From: Sphingobacterium bovisgrunnientis
Lineage (GTDB): Bacteria; Bacteroidota; Bacteroidia; Sphingobacteriales; Sphingobacteriaceae
DNA: 64,000 bases
Assembly: GCF_009829085.1 (NCBI RefSeq)
Contig: NZ_WUQY01000004.1
Location: 62,001 to 126,000 of the forward strand
Direction of reading: 5' to 3'
Shown here piece by piece: positions 55,340 through 64,000 of the stretch (position 1 is its first letter; each line of letters begins with the position of its first letter). The notes under the pieces were generated by a model. That model was not told the DNA's origin and made no database searches. It saw only the letters and a program-made list of their open reading frames with translations. The position numbers and the translations under genes were made by a program.

Positions 55340-56083
55340 ATGCTTAAAGAAGAAAGACAAGCGTATATTATTCATCAAATTAACTTGCATAATAAAGTGC
55401 TCTCCTCCGATCTTAGTGTTCAATTGAACGTTTCAGAGGACACGATACGACGCGATTTAAATGAATTGGCGGAAAATGGAAAAGTAATAAAAGTGTACGG
55501 CGGTGCATTATCTAAGTCTTTCCAATTTCCTTTTCAAGAGGGCAATGTGTACGCTAAAGAAGGTAAAAAGGAGATAGCTTTGAAAGCGCTTTCACTTATC
55601 TCTTCGGGCATGACTATTTTGATTGGCGGCGGTACGACAATGATTGAATTGGCACGTCTTATTCCGAATGATTTGCAATGTACTTTTTTCACAATAAGTC
55701 CATTGGTGGCATTAGAATTAGCTGAAAAAGATAATATCGAAGTATTTTTATTGGGCGGTAAATTATCACGTAACACGAATATTGTGACAGGTTCACAAGT
55801 TATTAACGAATTGTCGGACTTACGTGTAGATTTGTGTTTATTAGGCACAAACAGTCTTTCTATCGAAGAAGGTATTACGGATTCGGATTGGGAGGTAGTA
55901 CAAATCAAACGTGCGATGATAAAATGTTCTAAATCTTTAGCAATCTTAAGTATCGCGGAGAAATTGAATTCGAATCAAAAAATGCGCGTGGCTCCATTGA
56001 AAGAAGTGACATATTTGGTCACAGATTTAGAAATTTCAGATCATCGTCTGAAAGATTTTGGCAGTCACATCAAGATTATATAG
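55340..56083 (+). CDS. DeoR/GlpR-family transcriptional regulator
   Basis: The 247-residue protein has the DeoR winged helix at about 1-57 (EERQAYIIHQINLHNKVLSS, LNVSEDTIRRDLNELAENGK, KVYGGA) and a C-terminal sugar-phosphate sensor domain (GGGTTMIELARLIPNDLQCT, NIEVFLLGGKLSRNTNIVTG, LCLLGTNSLSIEEGITDSDW). Family members release DNA on binding a phosphorylated sugar. It starts 32 bases after the repeat protein gene and ends 7 bases before the flippase gene, so it appears to be part of the polysaccharide transcript, and may control it. Its ligand is unknown. Confidence 0.93.
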   Translation: MLKEERQAYIIHQINLHNKVLSSDLSVQLNVSEDTIRRDLNELAENGKVIKVYGGALSKSFQFPFQEGNVYAKEGKKEIALKALSLISSGMTILIGGGTTMIELARLIPNDLQCTFFTISPLVALELAEKDNIEVFLLGGKLSRNTNIVTGSQVINELSDLRVDLCLLGTNSLSIEEGITDSDWEVVQIKRAMIKCSKSLAILSIAEKLNSNQKMRVAPLKEVTYLVTDLEISDHRLKDFGSHIKII

Positions 56084-56090
56084 AAAATAA

Positions 56091-57557
56091 ATGTCAAGTA
56101 ATAGTTCGGATTCATTAAAATCGAAAGCTGTAAAAGGGATATTGTGGGGAAGCATTTCGAATGGAGCGCAACAATTACTTGCTGTTTTTTTTGGAATTTA
56201 TCTAAGTCGTATCTTAACTCCACACGACTATGGTTTAGTATCCATAATAATTGTATTTGCGACAGTATGCTCATCCATCCAAGAAGCTGGATTTATCAAT
56301 GCCTTAGCAAATCGGAAAAAAATTGAACACCGCGATTACAATGCTGTTTTTTGGACGAGCTTATTGATAAGCATCTCATTATACATTATTCTCTTTTCTA
56401 TATCTCCAATTATAGGTTATTTCTATAATCAGCCTGAATTAGTAACTGCTGCACGAGTACTTTTCATCGGCTTAGTATTTGGTAGTCTTGGCGTTGCACA
56501 CAGTGCATATTTATTTAAGACGCTAAAAGTCAAAGAAAGATCCATAGCAACTGTTGCCGGAACACTTTGTTCTGGAGCGATAGGTATAACGCTCGTCTAC
56601 TTAGGTTATGCCTATTGGGGAATAGTATTTCAAAGCATTACCTATTCTTTTACATTCTCCTTAATCTGTTTTTTATATTCTGGATTCAGACCTACTTTAA
56701 GGATTGATTTTTCGCCTATAAAGGAATTATGGGGTTTCAGTTCGAAAATATTAATTACTCGAGTTGTTGAAACGCTTAATAATAATATTCTGACGTTGAT
56801 ATTGGGAAGAAATTCCACAACATCAACCGGTAACTATACACAAGCGAATGGATGGAGCATTAAAGCTCAGGGTGTAATTGCGAATATGTCGCATGGTTTT
56901 GCGCAACCCATGTTGTCTACGATTGCCGATGACGGGGAGCGACAAAAAAGAATATTTACTAAACTCTTGAATTTCATTTGCTTCGCTGCATTCCCCGGAT
57001 TAACATTATTGAATGTTGTTGCAGAGGAATTTATTGTTATTACAGTAACGGATAAATGGATACCTGCTGTGCCAATTTTAAAAGTTTTATGTCTTAATGC
57101 TGCTTTTCTGCCAATTATTAATTTCTATTCTAACTTTTTATTGAGTAAGGGCAAGTCGGATTTATACATGCGTTATATCATTTCTTTTGGAATCATTCAA
57201 TTAATCATAATATATTTCCTACATGGCGATGATGTAATGCCCATGGTATGGGGAATTTCCTTATTTACTATGTTTTGGACATTTGTGTGGCAGATTTCCG
57301 TAGCGCAGTACAGTAAAATAGATTATTCCCAACTATCCTTAATTATTATTAAATACCTTATTCCATCAATATTGGGTGGGGTATTCACTTATTTTATTGG
57401 TAATTTTGTCTCTGGTATATGGATTTCTTTTATTGTCAAAGCTTTTGTGTTTTGTATTACTTATTTATCAATTTTGTATATAATTAAGTCCGAAGTACTT
57501 TTAGAAATCATACACTATTTAAAGAGTAAATATGTTTCCAGACATAAAAGTAAATAA
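56091..57557 (+). CDS. Lipopolysaccharide/oligosaccharide flippase (Wzx-like, MOP family)
   Basis: A 488-residue membrane protein with about 12-14 helices: AVKGILWGSISNGAQQLLAV, YGLVSIIIVFATVCSSIQEA, LVFGSLGVAHSAYLF and, later, LCLNAAFLPIINFYSNFLLS. The opening KGxxWxxxSNGAQQ and RILTPHDYGL (usually LxPxDYG) are hallmarks of the Polysacc_synt_3 group, which moves lipid-linked glycans across the inner membrane. The next gene overlaps its end by 26 bases, so translation is coupled with the glycosyltransferases. Confidence 0.9.
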   Translation: MSSNSSDSLKSKAVKGILWGSISNGAQQLLAVFFGIYLSRILTPHDYGLVSIIIVFATVCSSIQEAGFINALANRKKIEHRDYNAVFWTSLLISISLYIILFSISPIIGYFYNQPELVTAARVLFIGLVFGSLGVAHSAYLFKTLKVKERSIATVAGTLCSGAIGITLVYLGYAYWGIVFQSITYSFTFSLICFLYSGFRPTLRIDFSPIKELWGFSSKILITRVVETLNNNILTLILGRNSTTSTGNYTQANGWSIKAQGVIANMSHGFAQPMLSTIADDGERQKRIFTKLLNFICFAAFPGLTLLNVVAEEFIVITVTDKWIPAVPILKVLCLNAAFLPIINFYSNFLLSKGKSDLYMRYIISFGIIQLIIIYFLHGDDVMPMVWGISLFTMFWTFVWQISVAQYSKIDYSQLSLIIIKYLIPSILGGVFTYFIGNFVSGIWISFIVKAFVFCITYLSILYIIKSEVLLEIIHYLKSKYVSRHKSK

Positions 57558-58425
57558 AGATGGTATTAGCGCTGTATTACTCACCTACAATACGCCACTC
57601 GAACTCGTCAAAAAGTGTGTGGATGCAATTCTCCACCACAATGATATAGGAGAGGCGCTCGAAATTATTCTAGTAGATAACAACAGTGATAATCAGGTTG
57701 AGCTTCAAAATTTCGTTGGGACCAACTATAAAGATGTTATTTTTATTGCAAATTCTATTAATGGGGGCTATGGGGCTGGCAATAATTTGGGGATTAATAA
57801 TGCTAAATACGAACATGTTCTACTTATTAATCCTGATGTAGAATTAGTAGAACCATTCTTTTCTTGGGCCAGAAATGAATTTATAAAGGATCCGAAACTT
57901 AATATTCTTGGTATCCAACAAGTAAATCAATATAATAAAAAGACACATTCATTTATCCAACGTAGATTAGCACGAGCGGATTTCGTAATAAATCAACTTT
58001 TGCAAAAGCTCAATATTTTTATACCACAGTACGCTGTTGTTTCTGGCGCTTGCTTTTTTTTGCGTAAATCAAGTTTCATCGCGATTGGTGGTTACGATGA
58101 GAATATTTTTCTATATGGTGAAGAACGTTATTTACATGAATCAATGCTTTCGCAGTTTCCAGATTGCCATATAAAAATGGATTTTTCTAAATCATATAAA
58201 CACCCCATTTCAAATAGAAAATTTTCATTGAAGACAGCGCGGTTAGCTTTAGATTCCTACCGTTATTTGAATAAGAAATTGCGTAGAGATACTGCGCGTG
58301 TTGAAAAAGAGCTGATTACCTACCATAAAACATTGATTTTATTTTATTGTCTTAAAAACAAAAAACAAGAAGTCGCAAACAATCGTTCTATTATAGAATT
58401 GATTGAAAAAACACAAAACTCTTAA
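57532..58425 (+). CDS. Family 2 glycosyltransferase (rhamnosyltransferase-like)
   Basis: The 297-residue cytoplasmic enzyme has a GT-A fold: ISAVLLTYNTPLELVKKCVD at the N-terminus, EIILVDNNSDNQ, the catalytic/metal region HVLLINPDVELVEPFF, and the acceptor side SGACFFLRKSSFIAIGGYDE followed by YGEERYLHESM. The pattern matches GT2 enzymes related to dTDP-rhamnosyl transferases such as WbbL. Donor and acceptor are not known. It starts 26 bases inside the flippase gene and is followed by two more glycosyltransferases. Confidence 0.9.
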   Translation: MFPDIKVNKDGISAVLLTYNTPLELVKKCVDAILHHNDIGEALEIILVDNNSDNQVELQNFVGTNYKDVIFIANSINGGYGAGNNLGINNAKYEHVLLINPDVELVEPFFSWARNEFIKDPKLNILGIQQVNQYNKKTHSFIQRRLARADFVINQLLQKLNIFIPQYAVVSGACFFLRKSSFIAIGGYDENIFLYGEERYLHESMLSQFPDCHIKMDFSKSYKHPISNRKFSLKTARLALDSYRYLNKKLRRDTARVEKELITYHKTLILFYCLKNKKQEVANNRSIIELIEKTQNS

Positions 58426-58429
58426 CTGT

Positions 58430-59338
58430 ATGCGAGAATTAGCGCCTATTATAATTTTTACATATAACCGACCACATCACACTCGAAAGATGTTGCAGGC
58501 TTTGGAAAATGCAGAACTTGCACAGGATTCTAACGTCTTTATCTTTTCTGATGGCGCTAAAAATGCTAATGCAATTGAACACGTAAATAGAGTTCGCGCA
58601 ATAATAACAGAGCCTTGGAATTTTAAAAAAATTACTATTATCGAAAGAGAACGTAATGTGGGGTTAGCGCAGAATGTCATTTCTGGGGTAAGTGAAATTA
58701 TCAAACAATATGGAAAAGTTATAGTATTGGAAGACGATTTAGAAATTTCTAAGGTTGGATTGCGCTACTTCAATGATGCACTGGATGCTTACGAACAAGA
58801 GGAAAAGGTCATGGAAATCAGTGGCTACATGTATCCTGTAAAAGATGCAGATAAACTAGCCGAGACTTTTTTCTTTCGCGTTGCGAATAGTTGGGGATGG
58901 GCTACGTGGAAGCGTGCTTGGGACAAATACAACACAGATATTGATCAACTTATTGCAGATTTCGATAAAGATAAAATCAAAAGATTCAGTATAGATCATA
59001 CGGAGAATTTTTGGAAACAAGTTCAAGAATATAAGGCTGGCAAAATTAACTCTTGGGCTATTCGCTGGTATCTAACCCTTTTTAATAATTATGGATTGGC
59101 TTTATACCCCAGACAATCAATGATTCAAAATATGGGTACGGATGGTTCGGGTACGCATTCTGATGCAGATAATGCGTATAAAGTAGACCTTGCAACACAA
59201 GCTGTCTCATACTTTCCCAAAGAAATCGAAGAAAATAAACAAGCTTACGAGGCAATTAAGTATTTTTACAAACATCGTAAAGGCTCTGTATTTACAAGAG
59301 TTTTAAGATTTGCTAAAAAGCATTTGAATATAAAATAA
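58430..59338 (+). CDS. Glycosyltransferase (GNT-I-like/sugar transferase)
   Basis: The product has 302 residues from the ATG at 58430, 4 bases after the previous stop; an upstream TTG would overlap that gene. It shows IIIFTYNRPHHTRKMLQALE, VFIFSDGAKNAN, IIERERNVGLAQNVISGVSE, the metal-binding EDDLEISKVGLRYFNDALD, and NSWGWATWKRAWDKYNTDI, seen in sugar transferases of this type. Further on comes WAIRWYLTLFNNYGLALYPR. No membrane segment. It is expected to add a sugar to the growing surface glycan; which one is unknown. Confidence 0.85.
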   Translation: MRELAPIIIFTYNRPHHTRKMLQALENAELAQDSNVFIFSDGAKNANAIEHVNRVRAIITEPWNFKKITIIERERNVGLAQNVISGVSEIIKQYGKVIVLEDDLEISKVGLRYFNDALDAYEQEEKVMEISGYMYPVKDADKLAETFFFRVANSWGWATWKRAWDKYNTDIDQLIADFDKDKIKRFSIDHTENFWKQVQEYKAGKINSWAIRWYLTLFNNYGLALYPRQSMIQNMGTDGSGTHSDADNAYKVDLATQAVSYFPKEIEENKQAYEAIKYFYKHRKGSVFTRVLRFAKKHLNIK

Positions 59339-59343
59339 CAAAC

Positions 59344-60096
59344 GTGACATCTCCAAAAATATCCATTATTACGATCGTGTACAATAATGTGCGTGATATC
59401 GAACATACTATTCTTTCGGTCATCAATCAGTCGTACAGCCACATCGAATACATTATCATCGATGGTGCTTCTACGGATGGTACGCTGGATATTATCCAAA
59501 AATATCGCGGCAGCATTGATATTCTTGTGTCTGAAAAAGATGCGGGTATCTACGACGCGATGAACAAAGGTTTAGCAAAAGCTACTGGTGACTACGTGTT
59601 ATTTTTGAATTCGGGAGATGAATTATTTGACAACAATACTATCCAAACAATAGTAGAAAAAGGTAAGGGTGCAGATATTATCTACGGCGAGACTAAATTA
59701 GTCGACGAAGACCGAAAAATTATTGGCGATCGACGTCATAAAGCGCCACAGCAATTTGACTGGAAATCTTTCCAATATGGAATGAATGTGTGCCATCAAG
59801 CTATTTATGTCAAACGTGACATTGCAGAGCCTTACGACATGCAATACAAGCTCAGTGCAGATGTAGATTGGGTGATAAGAGCAGCTAAAAAAGCTAAAAC
59901 TACGCAGAATGTAAATTGCTACGTAGCACGCTATTTGGTTGGAGGCATGTCTCAAAAGCGACATAAACAAAGTTTGAAAGAGCGTTATGCTATTTTCAAA
60001 AAACATTACGGCGCTTTTCAAAATTGGATTAATCACGGCATCATCGCATTAAGACTTATCAAGAATAGACTCGTAAATGGCAAAACAAGAGATTAA
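59344..60096 (+). CDS. Family 2 glycosyltransferase (WcaA/PglI-like)
   Basis: A 250-residue GT2 enzyme with a GTG start (the only suitable start codon; 5 bases after the previous stop). Motifs are ISIITIVYNNVRDIEHTILS, YIIIDGASTDGTLDIIQKY, DILVSEKDAGIYDAMNKGLA and GDYVLFLNSGDELFDNNTI, where the DGASTDGT and GDE segments form the nucleotide-sugar site. The EKDxGIYDAMNKG motif is usual for the group that includes colanic acid and capsule transferases. It overlaps the DUF3820 gene by 20 bases. Confidence 0.92.
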   Translation: MTSPKISIITIVYNNVRDIEHTILSVINQSYSHIEYIIIDGASTDGTLDIIQKYRGSIDILVSEKDAGIYDAMNKGLAKATGDYVLFLNSGDELFDNNTIQTIVEKGKGADIIYGETKLVDEDRKIIGDRRHKAPQQFDWKSFQYGMNVCHQAIYVKRDIAEPYDMQYKLSADVDWVIRAAKKAKTTQNVNCYVARYLVGGMSQKRHKQSLKERYAIFKKHYGAFQNWINHGIIALRLIKNRLVNGKTRD

Positions 60097-60316
60097 CGAT
60101 TTTTTTAATCCCGAAATATTGGTTGAATTGGCAAATACAAAAATGCCATTCGGCAAATACCATGGTTGGTTGCTTTGTCGATTACCCGAGCCATACTTGG
60201 TTTGGTTTCACAAAAAAGGTTTTCCTCCAGGAAAATTAGGCACACAATTGGCAACTTTGTACGAGATTAAATTGAATGGTTTGGAGTATCTACTCACGCC
60301 ACTCATTAAAAAGTAA
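60077..60316 (+). CDS. DUF3820 family small protein
   Basis: A 79-residue protein with MPFGKYHGWLLCRLPEPYLV and WFHKKGFPPGKLGTQLATLY, the complete DUF3820 signature. The fold resembles the QSregVF putative virulence-factor structure; function is unknown. The gene overlaps the preceding glycosyltransferase by 20 bases. No hairpin follows before the promoter of trhO. Confidence 0.88.
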   Translation: MAKQEINDFFNPEILVELANTKMPFGKYHGWLLCRLPEPYLVWFHKKGFPPGKLGTQLATLYEIKLNGLEYLLTPLIKK

Positions 60317-60347
60317 TAACACTCATTTTTAGTATTTTTCTTTTTCC

Positions 60348-60355
60348 TATCTTTG
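60348..60355 (+). promoter_or_regulatory. -7 box TATCTTTG upstream of trhO
   Basis: TATCTTTGCA matches the extended consensus and lies 53 bases before the ATG at 60409. No TTG at -33. Confidence 0.5.
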
Positions 60356-60408
60356 CATCGAAATAATTACTAACATTAAACGCCGTTTGCAGCGGTATCA
60401 ATGAATAT

Positions 60409-61401
60409 ATGGCACAATATCAAACATTGCTGTACTATTGTTACAGCCCTATCGAAAATGCAGAACAGTTTGCTGCAGATCATTTAGAATTTTGTAAATC
60501 TCTTGGGCTTGTAGGTCGAATCATCGTAGCTGACGAAGGTCTTAATGGCACCGTTTCAGGTACTCCTGAGTCTTGTAAAGCTTATATGGATGCGATTTAC
60601 GCGGATGGAAGATTTAACCATACAGAATTTAAAATTGATAATGTAGAAGAGCCTTCTTTCATCAAAATGCACTGCCGATACAAAGAAGAAATTGTTCATT
60701 CGGGTTTGCGTGACCCAAAAGTTATTGACCCGACTAAACAGACAGGAAAACATCTTGAGCCAAAGGATTTCATGGAAATGAAAGACCAAGAAGATGTGGT
60801 AATCTTGGATGTGCGTTCTAACTATGAACATTCTGTAGGTCGTTTCAAAAATGCGGTGACATTAGATATTGAAAACTTCCGTGAATTCCCTGAGAAAGTG
60901 AAAGAGTTGGAACACCTGAAAGGCAAAAAAATTCTTACGTACTGTACTGGCGGTATCAAATGCGAGAAAGCCTCAGCATTATTACTAAAAGAAGGTTTCG
61001 AGGATGTATATCAATTGCACGGTGGTATTATCAAATATGGTAAAGAAGCCGGTGGTAAAGATTTTGAAGGGGATTGTTATGTGTTTGATAATCGTGTTAC
61101 AGTTCCTGTTAACACCGTAAATCCTTCAGTCATTTCTACTTGTCGCAATTGTGGTAAAACCACGAATAAAATGATCAACTGTGCGAATGCAAAATGTAAT
61201 GAGCACTTCACGCAATGTGATGATTGTGGTTGGGAATTAGAGGGCTGTTGCTCGACGGAATGTCAATCTGTCCCTGATAAACGTGTTTACGACGGTACAG
61301 GCTATTACGTTAAAGTACCACAACCTGTAAACATTGAAAAGATTTCTAAAAGAAAACATAAAAACTTCCCACCAAAAGATAAAGTGGAAGCTGAAGCATA
61401 A
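60409..61401 (+). CDS. trhO: tRNA uridine(34) hydroxylase (rhodanese family, YceA)
   Basis: TrhO hydroxylates U34 of tRNAs that carry 5-carboxymethoxyuridine, using prephenate-independent oxygen chemistry. The 330-residue protein has the N-terminal acylphosphatase-like domain (YYCYSPIENAEQFAADHLEF, GRIIVADEGLNGTVSGTPES), a rhodanese domain with VILDVRSNYEHSVGRFKNAV and the catalytic Cys179 in ILTYCTGGIKCEKASALLLK, and a cysteine-rich tail (STCRNCGKTTNKMINCANAK, CDDCGWELEGCCSTECQ) that probably binds zinc. Length and domain order are typical of the Bacteroidota proteins. A terminator directly follows. Confidence 0.94.
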   Translation: MAQYQTLLYYCYSPIENAEQFAADHLEFCKSLGLVGRIIVADEGLNGTVSGTPESCKAYMDAIYADGRFNHTEFKIDNVEEPSFIKMHCRYKEEIVHSGLRDPKVIDPTKQTGKHLEPKDFMEMKDQEDVVILDVRSNYEHSVGRFKNAVTLDIENFREFPEKVKELEHLKGKKILTYCTGGIKCEKASALLLKEGFEDVYQLHGGIIKYGKEAGGKDFEGDCYVFDNRVTVPVNTVNPSVISTCRNCGKTTNKMINCANAKCNEHFTQCDDCGWELEGCCSTECQSVPDKRVYDGTGYYVKVPQPVNIEKISKRKHKNFPPKDKVEAEA

Positions 61402-61436
61402 AAAATAAGCCTTGATTATTGTCAAGGCTTATTTTT
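61401..61436. terminator. Bidirectional terminator between trhO and galE
   Basis: A 15-bp stem (AAAAATAAGCCTTGA / TCAAGGCTTATTTTT) with a 6-base loop. Confidence 0.9.
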
Positions 61437-61453
61437 TATGCTAGAATAGAGCA

Positions 61454-62482
61454 TTAATCCAAAGGATTTTCATAAATATATTGTTCCCAAGACCAAGCGG
61501 AAGACATCATTTCATCAATTCCTAATTCCGCTTTCCAACCCAATTCTTTAGTTGACTTGGTTACATCACCCCAAACTTGAATTACATCACCATCACGACG
61601 TGGACCGAACTCATAGTTCAATGGTTTTCCAGAAGCTTTTTCAAAAGCTTTGATAGTTTCTAATACCGAATAACCGTTTCCTGTACCAATATTGAAAACA
61701 TCATATTTTCCGTTAGGATTACCCTTTTCTAATAATTTAATCGCCGCTACGTGTGCTTTTGCTAAGTCTACTACGTGGATATAATCACGCACACATGAAC
61801 CGTCTGGCGTATCGTAATCATTTCCAAAAACCGTTAATTTTTCACGTTTACCGATTGCAGTCTGCGTAATGAAAGGTAACAAGTTTTGAGGAACACCATT
61901 TGGCAATTCTCCAATTAATGAAGTTGCATGTGCGCCTACTGGATTAAAGTAGCGTAGAGCCACAATATTATAGTTGCCGTAAGCATTTGCTGTTTCCTCC
62001 AGAATTTCTTCCGCAATTTGTTTGGTATTACCGTAAGGCGAAGTAGATTTCTTTACTGGTGCTGATTCTGTCACAGGAAGAACATCTGGTTCACCATACA
62101 CTGTGCAGCTTGAAGAGAATACAAAGTTAATTTGCTTAGAGCGGTAGCTATTTAACAGATTGATCAAAGAGAAGAAATTGTTATGGTAATATTTTAATGG
62201 GTCTTGTACAGATTCACCAACGGCCTTGGAAGCAGCAAAGTGAATAATTCCCGTTATATCAGGATTTGCCTCGATGAAAGCTGTCGTAGCTGCTACATCA
62301 CATAAATCAAATTGATGAAATTCCGGCTTTATACCGATGATTTTCTCGATTTGATCTAAAATTTTAATATTCGAATTTGATAGATTGTCAACGATAACAG
62401 GCGTATATCCCGCATTGTGTAATTCTACAACAGTATGCGAACCTATGTAGCCTGTTCCCCCCGTTACTAAAATTTTACTCAT
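61454..62482 (-). CDS. galE: UDP-glucose 4-epimerase
   Basis: GalE interconverts UDP-glucose and UDP-galactose for surface-glycan synthesis. The 342-residue protein has MSKILVTGGTGYIGSHTVVE (NAD binding), GIIHFAASKAVGESVQDPL, VFSSSCTVYGEPDVLPVTES, the Tyr-x-x-x-Lys pair in TSPYGNTKQIAEEILEE, RYFNPVGAH, DGSCVRDYIHVVDLAKAH and FGPRRDGDVIQVWGDV. Length and motifs match E. coli GalE (338). It is divergent from waaA and lies next to the polysaccharide run, though on the opposite strand and its own transcript. Confidence 0.96.
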   Translation of the reverse strand: MSKILVTGGTGYIGSHTVVELHNAGYTPVIVDNLSNSNIKILDQIEKIIGIKPEFHQFDLCDVAATTAFIEANPDITGIIHFAASKAVGESVQDPLKYYHNNFFSLINLLNSYRSKQINFVFSSSCTVYGEPDVLPVTESAPVKKSTSPYGNTKQIAEEILEETANAYGNYNIVALRYFNPVGAHATSLIGELPNGVPQNLLPFITQTAIGKREKLTVFGNDYDTPDGSCVRDYIHVVDLAKAHVAAIKLLEKGNPNGKYDVFNIGTGNGYSVLETIKAFEKASGKPLNYEFGPRRDGDVIQVWGDVTKSTKELGWKAELGIDEMMSSAWSWEQYIYENPLD

Positions 62483-62728
62483 AATCTTTATAAATTTCTA
62501 TTTTGTTAAATGTTAATATTGAAACGTATTTGGTAAACATTGCAGTTTTAAGCAGTAAATTTTGACACATATGTAGCGACAAAAAATAACTTAATTTTTT
62601 AAACTTGAAGTAAATAGGAGATTGTATGTCACCTGAGTGATTTTTTTGGCAAGCTGCCTTTCCATTGTCTATGCTCTTGCAAACTGTATTTTGCACCGTG
62701 TCTACGTTTAGAAAAGGTTTAATATCTT

Positions 62729-62736
62729 TATCTTTG
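62729..62736 (+). promoter_or_regulatory. -7 box TATCTTTG upstream of waaA
   Basis: TATCTTTG fits TAnnTTTG, 26 bases before the ATG at 62763. The other 240 bases between galE and waaA show nothing coding. Confidence 0.5.
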
Positions 62737-62762
62737 ACGAATATAAGTATTATTTTAAAAAT

Positions 62763-64000
62763 ATGCGATTAATATATGACCTTGGAATATGGCTTTACGG
62801 CGTTTTATTACGTCTTATTTCACCATTACACCCAAAAGCCAAACTGTGGGTTGACGGTCGAAAGTACATCTTAAAAAACATCAATCAAACGGTTGAAAAA
62901 GGTCATAAATACATATGGTTTCACTTTGCATCCTTGGGGGAATTTGAGCAAGGAAGAGCGGTTTTGGAGCAGATAAAAAGTAGATTTCCTAACGAAAAAA
63001 TAATACTAACTTTTTTTTCGCCGTCAGGATTTGAAGTCCGTAAAAACACCAAATTGGCTGATTATGTGTTTTACTTGCCAGAAGATACTGCGTCAAATGC
63101 AAAAGCTTTCATCGATATTATTCAACCCAAATTTGTAGTATTCACCAAATACGAATATTGGTATCACTATTTCAAAGAATTGAAAAAGCGAGATATTCGC
63201 TTGTTAATGATTTCGGCAATTTTTAGAGAAGACCAAATTTTCTTTAAGCCTTATGGCGGATTTTTTCGTTCCATATTAAAAAATGTATCCTATTTCTTTG
63301 CGCAGAATACCGATTCAGTTCATATGCTGAAATGGATAAATATCACCAAAGCTGGTTTAGCAGGTGACACGCGCTTTGACCGTGTGATGGAATTACCGAT
63401 TCAACATAAGTCTATACCACAAATAGAAGAGTTTTGTGCTAAACATAAAACAGTTGTTGCTGGTAGTACATGGAAACCTGATGAGGAGCTATTGAAACAA
63501 CTCTCACTGGACAATCCTGAATGGAAATTAATTCTTGCTCCACATGAAATACATCAGTCGCATATCGATGAAATTGTTAAGCTATTTGGTGATGTGTTAT
63601 TATTTTCAAAATTCACTACATATACTTATGAACAGATTCACCTAAGTAAAATCTTAGTTATTGATAATATCGGAATGCTTTCATCTTTGTATCACTATGC
63701 TGATGTTACGTACATTGGTGGTGGATTTGGTGTTGGTATTCACAATACATTGGAAGCTGCAACATACGGTAAACCTGTTATTTTTGGTCCAAAATACGAG
63801 AAATTCCAAGAGGCTATAGATTTAGTAACATTAATGGCAGGATTTTCGATTTCTAATTACGTGGAATTAAAACAGGTCTTTGATTCACTAAAAGATCAAC
63901 ACTTCTTACAAGAAGCAAGCAATTCTGCAAAGAAATATGTGCAACAGCGTGCAGGAGCTACACAGATTATTATGAAATATTTGGAAACTGAGAAATTGTT
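62763..64000 (+). CDS. waaA: 3-deoxy-D-manno-octulosonic acid (Kdo) transferase, cut by the window edge
   Basis: WaaA transfers Kdo from CMP-Kdo to lipid A precursor in the inner membrane. The frame is open from the ATG at 62763 to the last base, about 412 codons, so nearly the whole protein (family about 410-425) is seen. It has an N-terminal membrane-associated segment (LIYDLGIWLYGVLLRLISPL), YIWFHFASLGEFEQGRAVLE, ILTFFSPSGFEVRKN, VVFTKYEYWYHYF, the glycine-rich SLYHYADVTYIGGGFGVGIH and NTLEAATYGKPVIFGPKYEK. The catalytic Glu is in LGEFEQGR. The stop codon is outside the window. Confidence 0.95.
   Translation, partial: MRLIYDLGIWLYGVLLRLISPLHPKAKLWVDGRKYILKNINQTVEKGHKYIWFHFASLGEFEQGRAVLEQIKSRFPNEKIILTFFSPSGFEVRKNTKLADYVFYLPEDTASNAKAFIDIIQPKFVVFTKYEYWYHYFKELKKRDIRLLMISAIFREDQIFFKPYGGFFRSILKNVSYFFAQNTDSVHMLKWINITKAGLAGDTRFDRVMELPIQHKSIPQIEEFCAKHKTVVAGSTWKPDEELLKQLSLDNPEWKLILAPHEIHQSHIDEIVKLFGDVLLFSKFTTYTYEQIHLSKILVIDNIGMLSSLYHYADVTYIGGGFGVGIHNTLEAATYGKPVIFGPKYEKFQEAIDLVTLMAGFSISNYVELKQVFDSLKDQHFLQEASNSAKKYVQQRAGATQIIMKYLETEKL

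Overview
The window is an AT-rich chromosomal segment of a member of the Bacteroidota, most likely a Sphingobacterium-like member of the Sphingobacteriaceae. Several independent signs support this: many genes are preceded by the Bacteroidota -7 box TAnnTTTG; many short secreted or lipoprotein genes belong to families largely confined to the phylum (DUF4293, DUF4407, DUF4369/TlpA proteins); the Fe-S assembly genes run sufB-sufC-sufD; and threonine is degraded by the SDR-type dehydrogenase plus Kbl. The species assignment is inference. There is no rRNA, CRISPR array or prophage; one tRNA-Gly(GCC) is present. Both window edges cut a gene: an aminotransferase at 1-407 and the Kdo transferase WaaA at 62763-64000.

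Layout. 1-10.7 kb: aminotransferase, TlpA-like thioredoxin, a lone small membrane-protein gene in repeat-rich DNA, radA, an ECF sigma factor overlapping a membrane-protein gene, an S15 X-Pro peptidase, a complete IS1380-like element with a 5-bp target duplication, ecotin and typA/bipA. 10.7-22 kb: lipoprotein serpin, kbl, DUF2147, a YvlD-like membrane protein, aldehyde dehydrogenase, then an Asp/Glu racemase whose 5' end is present in three tandem copies next to a serine hydrolase and a P1-family peptidase, followed by a DUF3592-like cassette-like gene and DUF4407. 22-33 kb: M3 oligopeptidase, a decaying zinc-ribbon gene with an in-frame TGA, EEP hydrolase, MsbA-like ABC exporter with truA, ung, and an Lrp/AsnC regulator abutting a gene for a probable permuted papain-fold hydrolase. 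33-50.5 kb: sufBCD, a frameshifted TonB-domain gene, MFS exporter, tRNA-Gly, FAD dehydrogenase, the lemA-TPM-TPM operon, a tandem pair of TlpA/DUF4369 proteins of which the second has lost its redox cysteines, a trans-sulfuration enzyme, an M14 peptidase and asd. 50.5-64 kb: a lamin-tail protein with an apparently premature stop, tdh-yebC, a protein with 41-residue tandem repeats, a DeoR-led polysaccharide gene run (flippase and three glycosyltransferases), trhO, galE and waaA.

Connections. Tdh (52478) and Kbl (12607) make up the two-step threonine-to-glycine route but lie 39 kb apart. Ecotin and the serpin are two unrelated protease inhibitors, both exported, within 4 kb, in a window rich in exported peptidases (S15, P1, M3, M14). 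GalE, the flippase and glycosyltransferase run, and WaaA are envelope-polysaccharide functions.

Nothing here is a clearly new defence or biosynthetic system. The most unusual structures are the triplicated racemase 5' end, the two lone membrane-protein genes that share related 5' and 3' flanks (cassette-like), the redox-dead TlpA paralogue, a set of genes in which the -7 box sits only a few bases before the ATG (predicted leaderless mRNAs), and several genes caught in mid-decay by one frameshift or one stop codon.
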